A stretch of DNA of 64,000 nt, taken from Aphrocallistes beatrix (lineage: Eukaryota; Porifera; Hexactinellida; Sceptrulophora; Aphrocallistidae). Location of the stretch: positions 3,162,001-3,226,000 of the forward strand of contig OY725503.1 of assembly GCA_963281255.1 (NCBI GenBank), given 5' to 3'. A program made the position numbers and the translations under genes. Shown piece by piece: positions 43,470 through 55,048 of the stretch; the stretch's first letter is position 1, and the number at the start of each line of letters is the position of its first letter. The notes under the pieces are model-generated. The model did not search any database. It was not told the origin of the DNA and worked only from the letters and a program-made list of their open reading frames with translations.

Positions 43470-44941
43470 AAAGTAAGGTAAGAAATTTGATAGATTTAGA
43501 TAGTGTAGGTTACCTTAGGAATTGTAATAGTAGTAATAGTTTGATTAGTAGAATTGGTAGTAGGGCCCCTAATGAAATTAGTTGTAGTATTAATAGCATG
43601 AAGAGAGAATTGTCGGATGAAAACTTTCTAAGTGTAATAGTTTCAGGTTGTGAAGACTTAGACTTGTATAGGGAACTTCTATCCAGGGCTAAGCCGTCTG
43701 AATCTGAGATTCCTGATGATTACTTCTGGCATTATAGCAATTGTGATTGTGTTGTGTGGCTCGACGCTCTAAAATGTTTCCATGCTAATCCTCCCCAAAC
43801 AAAAGATGGATTTATTTTAGTTAACTGGGAAATCTTAAAAGAGTGCAATTCTTTTGTCGATTTTATGCTTACAGATTTAAGAGATTTTAAGTTGATTAAA
43901 AATAATAGTTCTTTGTTAGAGGTATGGATCATTTTAGAAAGTGTTGAGTGTAAGGTTTTAACTGGGGTGTTTGGAATCACATATCTAGTATTTAGTCCTT
44001 TGCAACTTAATTATTTTCAATTATTTATCAAAACATTATGCGAAGATTCTGAATTATTATATGAATGCTATGATACTTACCTTAGTAAAGTAAGTGAAAT
44101 ATCGAAAAATATCCCCAATAATTCCGTTTTGGAATCTAAATTACTTATTTCTGAGGAATCATCAAAACATCAGTCTTCCCAGAGCATAGTTTTGGATTTA
44201 GCATCAGATGATCGGGTAAGTAATGATGATAGCAATTGTATAGTGCCAATACCACGTGAGGAAGTAGTTGAACTTAGAACATGTGTGCATGATACCAACG
44301 GGACGTTTAGCATTAGTTTTGAAGAATGGAGTAACATCACTATGACGGATGGAGATAAAATTAGCTTTAGGAATGATTGGACCCATTTGTTTAGTTCCAA
44401 ATTGGAGGATACATTTGTGTGTGTTTTATGTTTTAAATACAAAAAAATTAAGAAAATGTGTAGTAGAAAGTGTAGTAATTTTTTCAGAGCTAAGGCTGTA
44501 TGTAAGTTTAATAATTGTCTGGTATTTTATTTTATAATAAAGAATTACCCAATTTTATCCAATGCTAATGCTACTATTGAAGTCGAGTACAAAGTTTCTG
44601 GAACATTGTCTGCAGAGCATACAGATGGTAGAACTGTTCATTCAAGACATTTGTCATATAGTAGAAGGTTGCACGTTGCCACTGAGCTGACAGAAAAATC
44701 TATTTCTAATTATTTTTATAATCAATTCCCTGCATCTGACAGCCCAAACAATGAATTGGACTATGGTAATTTTAATAAAATCAAAAGTTCTGCAACATTA
44801 CGTAAAGCGAAATTTGACTTGTCTAGTTTACAGAGGTATTCCAATGAAAATTGGAGTGAGTTATCTGGGTTGCAAGAGTATTATCGTAATATAATTTTAG
44901 GAAATCAGATAAGAGGCTACATTCAAATCACTCTCTCATGA
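43394..44941 (+). CDS. Mutator-like element, transposase N-terminal region
   Basis: 515 codons, ending in TGA. It overlaps the previous frame by 76 bases in a different phase. A CxxC pair sits at the start (SCKLCDL). The C-terminal half has a second Cys-rich patch (FVCVLCFKYKKIKKMCSRKC) followed by FFRAKAVCKFNNC, then RGYIQITLS at the end. This reads directly into the next segment. A zinc-containing DNA-binding region before the DDE core is expected in these transposases. The stop is caused by a one-base shift: in the next frame the same bases read SHDPFIIHMYTEEQ, which continues the protein. Confidence 0.7.
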   Translation: MHHVEPTVDVSCKLCDLGKKAILLLKSKVRNLIDLDSVGYLRNCNSSNSLISRIGSRAPNEISCSINSMKRELSDENFLSVIVSGCEDLDLYRELLSRAKPSESEIPDDYFWHYSNCDCVVWLDALKCFHANPPQTKDGFILVNWEILKECNSFVDFMLTDLRDFKLIKNNSSLLEVWIILESVECKVLTGVFGITYLVFSPLQLNYFQLFIKTLCEDSELLYECYDTYLSKVSEISKNIPNNSVLESKLLISEESSKHQSSQSIVLDLASDDRVSNDDSNCIVPIPREEVVELRTCVHDTNGTFSISFEEWSNITMTDGDKISFRNDWTHLFSSKLEDTFVCVLCFKYKKIKKMCSRKCSNFFRAKAVCKFNNCLVFYFIIKNYPILSNANATIEVEYKVSGTLSAEHTDGRTVHSRHLSYSRRLHVATELTEKSISNYFYNQFPASDSPNNELDYGNFNKIKSSATLRKAKFDLSSLQRYSNENWSELSGLQEYYRNIILGNQIRGYIQITLS

Positions 44942-44957
44942 TCCTTTTATTATACAC

Positions 44958-46967
44958 ATGTATACAGAGGAGCAAATTAATGTGTTAAAATTATTTAAAA
45001 ATACAAGTGTAGTACTACACTTAGATGCTACTGGTTCAATTGTACGGAAGATAGATCTATCCCAGAAAAAGGTTTTTTATTACGCTTTAACCGTTCGGCA
45101 TCCTGAATTTAGTACTAGTCCGATTCCACTTTCTGAAATGATTAGTGCCAGCCATTCTGCTGCAGAAATTACATATTTCTTGCATAAGTGGAGTCTAGAT
45201 GCTAAGAGAGTGTTAGGAGGTGAGCTTAATATAGGGCAGATTGAAATCGATTTTAGTTGGGCACTAATACACAGTGTGTGCAATGCTTTTCTTAAGTCGG
45301 ATTTAGACACCTATTTAGACAAATGTTGGAATGCGGTAAGACAGCCAGAGGAACGGGTAATTGATCTTAAGGTTATTCTTCATTTATGTTCAGCACATCT
45401 TATTCATGGAATTAGTTTTAATCTAAATAAAAAATTCAAAATTGACAAGAATGTTCGAAAGTTAATTCTCCATTCTATTGGATTTATAGTTAAGTCTACG
45501 GATTTGTCTAAAATAAACAATGTTTTTGATTCATTATGTTTTGTATTTTGTAGTAAAGTTAGAAATACAAAGACAAATTTTCATATTTCAAAATTAGAAT
45601 CATTTATTTTTAACAATAATCCTGAAATATCAGATTTTTCTGAGCCTGAGTGCATGGATGATATCCCAATTTCGAACAGCAAAGCAAATTCCACTTATAG
45701 GCAGAAATCTCCATTCGGGAAACATTTTGTTCGAATTTTGGAATGTTGTCAAGAGGAACTTAACGATGTAGACCATTTTAGCAATTCATCTGAATCTAAT
45801 CCGTGCTATAATCCAGAGATTATTGAATATTTGCTGACATATTATCTACCTATTTTGCCTTTGTGGAGTGGAATAATTTTAGGTAATCGTAATATCGAAT
45901 CTAAATATAATATGACACATTATAGTAATGCTATTGTAGAGAATTGGATGAGGATAGTTAAATTAGATATTTTACATTCCAAGACAAATTTGAGACCCGG
46001 TGATTTCATCAGAAATTTATATCCGAATATTGTCAATCGTTTGTCAGCATTTAAATTTGCTTTTCATCCAAGAGCTAGCAAAGTATTTAATCGGCATAAA
46101 CGGTCAAGAGACACCTCTGAAGAATATTGCAACGAGGAGTGGGATAGGAGGAAGAAGATTTTCTCAGGTTATCTACATCCTATTTCATCAGATAAAAATT
46201 CTTTTCAGGGGTTGGAACAGTTAAATGTATCTAAAAAATCTAAAAGTGTTCATAGGAAACGTCAGAAGCTATCAGAACTACGAAATAATCCTAAATCCTT
46301 AATTGTAAGTATAGCCATTAGTGAGGTAGTCGGTAAGTCAATAATAACAGATTCTGATTTAGTTGAAATAAGTTTAATGCGATATTCCCTACCAGGGTTC
46401 CGACCTCCTGACATGGCTTGGCAGGTTAATATGTGTAAAAAATGGAATTTGACCTTCTCCAAAGAAATATTATATCCTAACAACGCATTTTTACAAGATG
46501 ACTTGATGAAATGTGATCCAGATGCACTAGAAACAGTTGTTGGCGATGGAAATTGTTATTTTTCGACGCTTTCCTTTATTCTGACAGGTAGTAAAGACAA
46601 TCATGCAAAAGTTAGGGCGTTGGTGGTTGAAAATATGTTAGGTAAATTAAAATTTAATTGTGAAAAGTTTTTATCAACGAAATATGTATATCAACAAAGT
46701 AATTTTAGAAATGTGCAGGATTGGGTAAATAAAACAGGAATGAATAAAATCGGGAAATGGGCTACAGATTTGGAAGTCTTTGCCACAGCTTTATTGTTAA
46801 AAACAGATATTTGGTGTTTTTTGGGACCATATGGAACTCGATGGGCTGGATTTTCAGGGAAAGGATTGGATTTAGATACATTTTTGAAAAATCCGACTTC
46901 AAATGGTATATATATTCAGAATTTAGGGTCTCATTACGAGCCCATATTGTCGGTTAAAAAGCGCTAA
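44958..46967 (+). CDS. Mutator-like DDE transposase core fused to an OTU cysteine protease domain
   Basis: 669 codons; the frame is open from 44913. DDE core: VVLHLDATGS (first Asp, residue 23), GQIEIDFSWALI (second Asp, 98), HLCSAHLIHG (CxxH motif, 144-147) and SNAIVENWMRIVK (Glu, 328). This arrangement, with CxxH between the second Asp and the Glu, is typical of Mutator-like transposases. OTU domain, residues about 525-663: VVGDGNCYFSTLSF with catalytic Cys 533, WATDLEVFATALLL, and GSHYEPIL with His 659. All OTU catalytic residues look intact, so deubiquitinase-like or protease activity is plausible. The fusion resembles the vertebrate vertnin/OTU-transposase group, from memory. The start ATG is arbitrary, since the true protein continues from the 43394-44941 frame. 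Codon usage is AT-rich like the flanks. No internal stops. Confidence 0.85.
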   Translation: MYTEEQINVLKLFKNTSVVLHLDATGSIVRKIDLSQKKVFYYALTVRHPEFSTSPIPLSEMISASHSAAEITYFLHKWSLDAKRVLGGELNIGQIEIDFSWALIHSVCNAFLKSDLDTYLDKCWNAVRQPEERVIDLKVILHLCSAHLIHGISFNLNKKFKIDKNVRKLILHSIGFIVKSTDLSKINNVFDSLCFVFCSKVRNTKTNFHISKLESFIFNNNPEISDFSEPECMDDIPISNSKANSTYRQKSPFGKHFVRILECCQEELNDVDHFSNSSESNPCYNPEIIEYLLTYYLPILPLWSGIILGNRNIESKYNMTHYSNAIVENWMRIVKLDILHSKTNLRPGDFIRNLYPNIVNRLSAFKFAFHPRASKVFNRHKRSRDTSEEYCNEEWDRRKKIFSGYLHPISSDKNSFQGLEQLNVSKKSKSVHRKRQKLSELRNNPKSLIVSIAISEVVGKSIITDSDLVEISLMRYSLPGFRPPDMAWQVNMCKKWNLTFSKEILYPNNAFLQDDLMKCDPDALETVVGDGNCYFSTLSFILTGSKDNHAKVRALVVENMLGKLKFNCEKFLSTKYVYQQSNFRNVQDWVNKTGMNKIGKWATDLEVFATALLLKTDIWCFLGPYGTRWAGFSGKGLDLDTFLKNPTSNGIYIQNLGSHYEPILSVKKR

Positions 46968-48640
46968 TTTATATGCGAATGTGTATTATTTTCATTAATA
47001 TAATAGTGTATTGAAAAATTTTGTACTTTACCAAGCTAGTTAGTATTTGAGATATGTTCATATTTGTATTCAATAATTAATTAACTAATGGCATCTATAC
47101 TTTTCGTTATTCAATCCACATATACTTTCAATATGCCTCAATAATTACTAAATATTTTTATTTTACCAATAATATTTGTTATTAAAGAGATTTTGAATAT
47201 ATTTCTTTTCCTTTTCTATTTAGTAGTTTTAAATTTATAAAAACCCTAGAGAAATAGAACAATAATTAAGAAAATCCGTATTTATACATCGTCTATAAAA
47301 CGCCATAGTAGCTAGCTAATACAAATTTATAGACTGTCAATAATGCAAACAAAACGGTCAGTTGAATTGAAGTAATTTTATATTTGTATGACTTAGGAAT
47401 ACTTTAGTACTTTTGTAAATTGAAATTAATTTAACCTGCTCACTTATGTTTATTTCTTTTTTCATTTTGCGTTCATTGTTCATTAATTTTTCCTGTTTGT
47501 TTTATATCTTTTTTATTATTTTACTCTCCTACCTGTTGAATTGTTTCCATGTTAGGTGCTTTCCATTTATTTTTATTTTACTCTCCTACCAATGTATGTT
47601 TTGCAATTATTTTCTTGGTATTTGATGACTTGTTTTTAACCTCTTCATAGATATCTAAAATTAGAGTAAAATAAGCTGATAACGTTATATTCTGATCCAG
47701 TCCAGTAAACAAGTCATTGAAGCGAGAATTTGTGTGTGGTAAATCTTGGGTGCCTGAGTGAGTGAAGATGATTTGATGCTGAGAGAACAAATTCTTTAAA
47801 GAGATTGAACATTTTGCTTACTGGTGGAACACATCAAGAATCTAATTCGCTTTTTCCCTCCTTACAAACCAAGCTGGAAGGAATTGAGAAATCATATTAT
47901 TATTATCTGATTTCATTAATTTGACATTTGCAGTATTCCCGCATTAAACTGATTTTAATGTAGTAGAATATTTATCAACATATGTGATATATTTTTGTAC
48001 TGTTTTCAATAAGTATTATTATATTAAATTGCTCGAGTTCTTCAAATAATAGTTATACACCTCTTAATTAATTAATTATCATAACAACTTGGGCAAAATT
48101 TTGTATGATACATTAATAATATGATTATCAGTGAAAATGCAAACTAGAATAATTGGGAAATCGTAGGAGCAAAATTACTTTAATCTACTATCGCCTTAAC
48201 AAAATCAACTTGAAATAGGTTTGCATATAACCGAAATAGAATGCTGACAAGTTATATGACCATTGGTAAGTCTCTTCTTTCAAATACCTCGGCGCACCTT
48301 GAAATCTCCCGCATAGGAAATTACAGATAAAAAAGGTTAACTCGAATTCAGGACAAGGCATATAAATTGAGACGGTCCCCTGAAGTTTGTATTATCAGGA
48401 GGCGGTTGTGTTATCAATTGGATTTTTAGAAAGTCTAGCAATGCGCCCTTTAGAAGTGTAAATTCGAAACTGAATTTTCAAAAATTTTCTTGCCCCTTGC
48501 TTGTGTTTTATTTGCTCATTTTCATGTACAAATCAATCGGGGGCTTTTTGCCTCCCCGCAAAGCGAATTATAGAACGTGTTTTCTTAATTAATTAATTAA
48601 GTAAGCAGGCAAACAATGGATATAATAAGTTATATCGATC
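46968..48640. other. 3' non-coding part of the Mutator-like element
   Basis: AT-rich with T-rich tracts at 47440-47600. No frame above 70 codons and no domain recognised. It may hold the transposase 3' UTR and spacer. A second gene is not apparent. Confidence 0.6.
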
Positions 48641-49081
48641 CTCTTCAAAACAGAGATATTTTAGTCAACGCTGCTACTATGGATAAATGAATTCAGCTAT
48701 TGACTAAAATAGTCACTAGCGAACCACTCTAGGAAAATTGGGAAAATGTAAAGTGGGATAATTTTTTTAATTTTTAGTATTAAAGAAATATTTTGATATT
48801 AATAGTGACAAAATTATTCTACACACGCTGGTAACAATATATAATGAAAATTCCCAATATTTTTTGAGTTATTAATTAAAACCTGTGACAAAAAATTAAT
48901 GTCCCACTGCTAAGTCATTTTGGGGAAATTTGAAATTTTGAACATGTCATGTGAGTGACAAAACGCTCCTCTACACACTGGTATCATTATTTTAACTCTA
49001 GTGCTTATACTTTTCGAGATATTCAAGTTTAAGTGTGACATGCGAATCGGCTGCTGAATCGGCTGCTAAGATAACGCTCGT
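48641..49081 (-). repeat. Right terminal inverted repeat of the Mutator-like element
   Basis: Mirror of 42250-42686, ending ...GCTGCTAAGATAACGCTCGT. Mismatches are few: single substitutions and one or two small indels near the inner edge. Confidence 0.92.
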
Positions 49082-49241
49082 CAAACAAACAAACAAATCC
49101 TAGCGTTTTAATATACAAGATTAATATGATATTGCATGCATACAAAACATATCTATTTTCACATCTCTTATATCTGGATTCTTTGCATGCTATGGAAATA
49201 ACTTGATTGCAGTACGATATGAATCAATATGATCGTCGATA

Positions 49242-50123
49242 CTAATCAGAAAATAATTGTAAACTGTTACTACTCAGAGAGACTACACCTAATTTGAATG
49301 TATTCGTAAGGGCCAATCCTTGTGGAAATTGAAACATTCCTGCTTTAATTCCTTGTCCTCCCAGTACGTGTAGGAGTCTACCATCTTTAGAGAAAAATTT
49401 AATTTGGTGTGCTCTCCAATCACTAATGATTAAATTCGAATGAGCATCTAGACAAAAGAAAAGAGCGTAACCAATCTGCATCCCATCACCACTTGTGATC
49501 AGCGAGCGTATTTTCTCCCCAGAATGAGAAAACACATGTATACATGGAGAGTCAGTCTTGCTGAGTATGTACACTTCAACTTGCGTCAGTTTAACGTCAC
49601 AAGGGAGCTTCATGGAGTGGTGTGCGATGTGTCTTTGATAATTTAAGTCTCTATCCAGGATTTGAAGACGGTGGTTACTGCAGTCAGTGATGAAGATATC
49701 TCCATCTGCAGAGACGGTGAGTTGGTGAGGTTCAATGAACCTTCCGATGCCAGATCCTCTACTACCGAGCCTATTGACGAGAGGGATATCTGCTTCCAAT
49801 TTAAAATGGAATATGCAATGCTCTTCAATGTCAGTGATGTAGATGTTGGATTTATGAATTGCAATACCCCATGGATGCTTCATGTGTCGATCTGTGAAAG
49901 AGCTGACGTATATTCCAGACTCTAAAAATATTGACACACGTGGAAAGCGGGGTAAACTGTACGTTCCTTCTGTAACATAGATGTTGTTAGTATCTAAATC
50001 TATGGCGACGCCCTTGGGGCAATTAAGCCTTCCGAGTCGTTTTCCATTCTTCGCTATAACTACTAAAGATATGATTGCTTCGCTTTTTATGGATTCTTGA
50101 TCTTCTAGGATTCGATTTGTCAT
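49242..50123 (-). CDS. NHL-repeat beta-propeller protein, copy B
   Basis: 293 residues from the ATG at 50121-50123, identical to the 24707-25588 copy except for one substitution: HVFSHSGEK here against HVFYHSGEK in copy A. The reading frame is intact. Upstream are the same TTTTTAG acceptor-like site and ATTGGATATA minisatellite. The Mutator-like element ends 160 bases past the stop codon, so it could affect the 3' UTR or polyadenylation of this copy only. If A and B are haplotypes, this is an allele rather than a paralogue. Confidence 0.8.
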   Translation of the reverse strand: MTNRILEDQESIKSEAIISLVVIAKNGKRLGRLNCPKGVAIDLDTNNIYVTEGTYSLPRFPRVSIFLESGIYVSSFTDRHMKHPWGIAIHKSNIYITDIEEHCIFHFKLEADIPLVNRLGSRGSGIGRFIEPHQLTVSADGDIFITDCSNHRLQILDRDLNYQRHIAHHSMKLPCDVKLTQVEVYILSKTDSPCIHVFSHSGEKIRSLITSGDGMQIGYALFFCLDAHSNLIISDWRAHQIKFFSKDGRLLHVLGGQGIKAGMFQFPQGLALTNTFKLGVVSLSSNSLQLFSD

Positions 50124-50868
50124 GTTTAGTAGACAATCGTTTATTTTCAAACAAAAGTTTCTAAAAATATATTAAATAATAGAGTATATTATGCCAAACT
50201 TTTTTATCGTGTCCCCTATATATATACTATTGTTAGGTACAGTAGATATTGGATATAGTGATATATTGGATATAATGATATATTGGATATAGGGATATAT
50301 TGGATATAGGAATATATTGGATATAGCATAGCCTACCTAATATAAGGAAGGCATGGTATATCAACCTCAAAATTTTGGACTAGGGATAAAGTACTGGATT
50401 GGAATTATTAGTAAACCACAACTATTTAGTATGAAATTTTGCACGGTAAGTCTAAGCTGCTCCACCAACTTTCAATCAACCTTTTGCTTAATATTTGGTT
50501 ATTTCTTTCATAAATATAATAATAATGATGATAATAATAATAATAATCTATTTTCACGACATCAACCATTCTGTGTTCCGGATGTAGTGGAACTATTCCC
50601 CAGATCGTGTAAATTGTAAAACTATTCCAGTGATGATTTGGCGAAAGGAATACCGACATTTCACTACTAATTTGAGTGGCTAATAACTTTATTATTAATT
50701 TACGTGTGTCATATTACATTTAATTAACCTGATAACATATTCAACTTATCAAATTTTACTTCTGATTCGAAAAAGCTTTCTATCCACACATTGAATTGGA
50801 AAGATTTTCCGATTTGGCTTGTACTTATTGGAATTAGAATTTTCATTACTTCTCAGTAACGTGGCTGA

Positions 50869-52228
50869 TAGCCTACTCTAATAATGCCTCACAGTAGATT
50901 GAAAATTATGGACTAGGGATGAAGTAGTAGCCGAATGGCTTAATACACGATTAGCGGGGCGCCTGCATTAGTTCGAATTTGGACAGTTGGCATTAGTTCG
51001 ACAATAATTTCAGACAGTTGGCATTAGTTCGACAGTAATTTCAGACAGTTTACATTAGTTCGACAGTAATTTCAGACAGTTGGCATTAGTTCGACAGTAA
51101 TTTCAGACAGTTGGCATTAGTTCGAATTCTGTATGTAGTCGTTAGTTCTATATGATCAATTCTTGATTTTTTGTTCATTGTTATGCTTCCAAACCTCACA
51201 AAATTAAAATGCCACTTTCACGGTCAATTTGACATTGTTTCAAACTTAAAATGCCTACTTTCACTTTCTGCGATTATTTTCTCCACAACCATATTTCTGT
51301 TAACGAATGTCTACTCTCTATAAAATAGAGTAGAACTAATGACAGGTCTCCTAATTATGAGTAGAACTAATGCCAACTGTCTGAAATTATTGTCGAACTA
51401 ATGCCAACTGTCCAAATTCGAACTAATGCAGCGGCCACTTCTAAATGGTATTAAGGTGTGATTTTTGTGTAGAACCAATATTAGTACGAGTTGATTTGAA
51501 AAATTTAGAATTTTTCAATGGAATCTTGTTACATTCTTGTGTTGCTATGGGAAAGCATTTTGGTCAGTTTGGGCCATTTCGTGCAAACTGTAGTAACTAG
51601 ATCTTCAAATTTGATCGTGTTTGATAGGCAATGGACAACTTCCTATTAGGTGATAATACAACTTGAACTTCTAAATTCAACAAGTTTTGAGTTATGGGTT
51701 GATTTTAAGAATGTGACCAAAACACTAAATTGTCGCATAACTCTATAGTCTGTGAATTTAGAAGTTTAAATTGTATTATTACCTAATAGGAAGTAGCCAA
51801 TTGCCTATCAAATGCGACCAAATTTGAAGACCTAGTTCTTACAGTTTGCAGGATATGGCTCAAACTGATCTAAATGCTCTACCATAGCAACGTAGGAATG
51901 CAACAACATTCCATTGAAAAATTATAAATGTTTCAAATCAACTCGTTCGACACAAAAATTCTACCTTAATAACATTTAGAAGTAGGCTTAAAACAGCTTA
52001 GAAAATTGCCAAAATCGTGCTTAAAATGACCTGTTGCAATGATATGATGAATAATCGAAATTTTGACAACGGATATATGTACTTTGATGCCATGTTTATA
52101 TATGCTGGTAATACATTTGTAATGCCTATCCTACATGGTTAACGATTTTAGGCTAATCGTGTATTAATTCATTCGGTTATTACCGCATCCTTGGTTATTT
52201 TACTGTGAGGCATTATTAGAGTAGGCTA
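50869..52228. mobile_element. Palindromic foldback element with nested MITE (copy B)
   Basis: Equivalent of 26343-27702 with the same ends (TAGCCTACTCTAATAATGCC). The nested tandem-repeat MITE is at 50963-51438. Confidence 0.85.
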
Positions 52229-52730
52229 TGCGTGGCTATATTTGTTACATCAATGACTCTAAAATAAGAATAGCATGATCGAAGTATTACGTGTAATTGA
52301 ATCAAGTAAGCTGTCCATCTCACACTGCCTATTGGTATCTAAAGTTTGATAAATAGGACAAAATTAGGAACGTTCCATTTTTTTGCTAAGTAGGTTTAAT
52401 CAAAACAATCGCACTTCGCTTGCTTGCGCTGCGCGGCTGGCAGACACAAAGTGTCCGCCAGGGGGGCGTTCTTCGAGCGCCTAAGTTCACATTGATGAAT
52501 TATAAGGTAATAACATCTCTAAATACGTCTGTCTTAACCCTCGCCTGGCTAGGTCTCAAAAGTATAAATAGAGAAAACCCCACTTTCATTTTCACTTTCA
52601 ACATTCCTAGCCAACCGCGGGTTAATAGCTAAAATGGTCAAATTTTACTTTTGATGAGTAATGATGACGTCATAACAGTGATGAGTCGACATTTTCGTCT
52701 GAGGTCAGAATATAGTGGAGCCATAGCATA

Positions 52731-53195
52731 CCTATCAACCCCTCTCGAAAATTTCCCTGGATTTCAATGGTAATCCCTGGATGTTATCAAATTTTTAATT
52801 TTAATGACTAAATTAGCATGAATCAATAGACAGGTTAAATTTCGAATTTCGCGAATCCCTGGATATCTAGGGAATTTCCTGGATTTTAAATAAAGGCCGA
52901 ATATATGTAATTAAAAATTTCGAAAAGGACAAGTAAACTATTAATAGAAAGGTATATTGTATACAATGTTATCTTATGCGTTCGAAATTCGTGATTCCAG
53001 GAAATTTTCCAGGATCCCTGAAGACTTGCTAAACAGTGCGGAACATTAAATTACAATAAATTCCATAAACCTTATTCCATTAATGGAAATTATTATAGGC
53101 TAGTTGAAAGCTCAAAATCCCTGGATCCCTGGATCATAAGTCATTTCCCTGGATAATCCAGGGATCCCTGGAGGGTTGGTAAGTATGCATAGCCA
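52731..53195. mobile_element. CCCTGGAT-family MITE (copy B)
   Basis: Equivalent of 28205-28688, but one repeat unit (about 19 bases, TTTTTCATTAAATCCCTGGA) is missing near 53120. Confidence 0.75.
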
Positions 53196-53243
53196 GACTC
53201 CCAAATTCATAGAAGGAGGAGGATTCATTTACGGGATGTGAGA

Positions 53244-54572
53244 ACGAGTGTTATCTTATCAGCGGATTCGAAGTCGCACTTAATCGCTTATAACTCGAAA
53301 AGTATTCGTCCTAGATCAAAAATAATTATACCAGTGGAAAGAAGAGAGTTGGTGTATTTCATTTTTAAGTTTAAAATTTTAAATTTTCACAAAATGAGTT
53401 AGCAGTGACACATCAAATTTAGGTCTCAGTTTTTGGTTAATATCTCATGAAATATTTATGATAAAAACTTCCTTTAAACTACGTTTATTTCAGCCTTGGT
53501 GTATTTTGTATTTCAAATTTCAAAATTAAATATTAATTTTGAACGAATTATTAATATTTGAATTTTACATTATAATAATGTGATATCACCGGGATTGTAT
53601 CTATCAAAATATCTTCTTTTGATTACACCAGATCATATTTTGATTGCTGAATTCGTGACCAGCACTAAATTTCCAGCAATTTGATATATATATTGACCAT
53701 ATTTGGAGAATTATTTTGGTTGCCCGTTCCTAGCAACGGCCAGGAATGTTAAAACATTCCGATCTCCAAATTTTGGAGTAACCATATCGAGTGACCCCTT
53801 GTTCTTCTCGGCTAGGTTCAGCGAGTACGAATATGCTAATTAGAACACTCTGCCATATCATATGTGGAATATATGAAGGTTTACCACATTCAAATATACC
53901 TGCCACAAAGGCATGGCACATAACTTTCATATATTCCACATATGATGTCAGAGTGTTCTAATTAGCATATTCGTACTCGCTGAACCTAGCCGAGAAGAAC
54001 AAGGGGTCACTCGATATGATTACTCCAAAATTTGGAGATCGGAATGTTTTAACATTCCTGGCCGTTGCTAGGAACGGGCAACCAAAATAATTCTCCAAAT
54101 ATGGTCAATATATATATCAAATTGCTGGAAATTTAGTGCTCGACACGAATTCAGCAATCAAAATATGATCTGGTGTAATCAAAAGAAGATATTTTGATAG
54201 ATTCAATCCCGGTGATATCACACTATTATAATGTAAAATTCAAATATTAATAATTCGTTCAAAAATTAATATTTCAATTTGAAATTTGAAATACAAAATA
54301 CACCAAGGCTGAAATAAACGTAGTTTAAAGGAAAAGTTTTTATCATAAATATTTCATGAGATATTAACCAAAAACTGAGACCTAAATTTGATGTGTCACT
54401 GCTAACTCATTTTGTGAAAATTTAAAATTTTAAACTTAAAAATGAAATACACCAACTCTCTTCTTTCCACTGGTATAATTATTTTTGATCTAGGACGAAT
54501 ACTTTTCGAGTTATAAGCGATTAAGTGCGACTTCGAATCCGCTGCTGAATCCGCTGCTAAGATAACACTCGT
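53244..54572. mobile_element. Foldback relative of the Mutator-like element (copy B)
   Basis: Equivalent of 28738-30054 with the same GATGTGAGA target duplication. It is 12 bases longer because the right end has a doubled GAATCCGCTGCT unit. The 6.8-kb element shows the same kind of doubling (AGCAGCCGATTC) at its tips. Confidence 0.9.
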
Positions 54573-54809
54573 GATGTGAGAGGAACATTATATCTACTGT
54601 ATTATACAAACATTTGAAAATCATCACTTTTGAAATACCATGGCAAGGGGATAGGAAGATGATTTTAGATGGGTGGGCACCATTGGGACTCTTATATAAG
54701 TTTATATATATAATTGCGCCACCCGGGATCTCTGAAAAAAGTGGGGGCGAGCGCCCCCGCTTTCTACCCCCTGCATGGATAATTTCGACTACTACTTGCA
54801 TCTTGTTAG

Positions 54810-55048
54810 TCCGCTAGTTGCAAACCTTAATAAAGCCCTTCAGGCTAAGAATCTTGATTTATCTGCTGTTTCATGTCTTGCAAATGCCACGCTATTGACA
54901 ATTAGCGAATGTGTACAGCCTTCCAAGTGGCTGTTGAAGGCTGTACACATTCGCTAATTGTCAGAAGTGTGGCATTTACTAGACATGAAATACAGAGAAA
55001 TCAAGATTCTTAGCCTGAAGGGCTTTACTAAGGTTTGCAACTGGCGGA
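54810..55048. repeat. Hairpin of inverted hAT-coding fragments (copy B)
   Basis: Equivalent of 30292-30530, essentially unchanged. Confidence 0.8.

Larger units (their letters stand above)
42250..49081 (+). mobile_element. 6.8-kb Mutator-like (MULE) transposon with OTU domain, inserted in copy B only
   Basis: Near-identical terminal inverted repeats of about 435 bases begin ACGAGCGTTATCTTAGCAGC. The target CAAACAAAC is duplicated (42241-42249 and 49082-49090), and copy A keeps the empty site (24537-24560, ACAAACAAACAAACAAATCC). A 9-bp duplication plus long inverted repeats is diagnostic of Mutator-like elements. Three plus-strand frames at 42966-46967 encode one transposase protein interrupted by frameshifts. 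46968-48640 has no recognised gene. The element inserted 160 bases beyond the 3' end of the NHL gene's coding region. Near-identical arms suggest a recent insertion, consistent with its absence from copy A. Confidence 0.93.

Noticed and set aside
44170..44442. 90-codon minus-strand frame in the transposon
   Set aside because: Shadow of the plus-strand transposase coding sequence.
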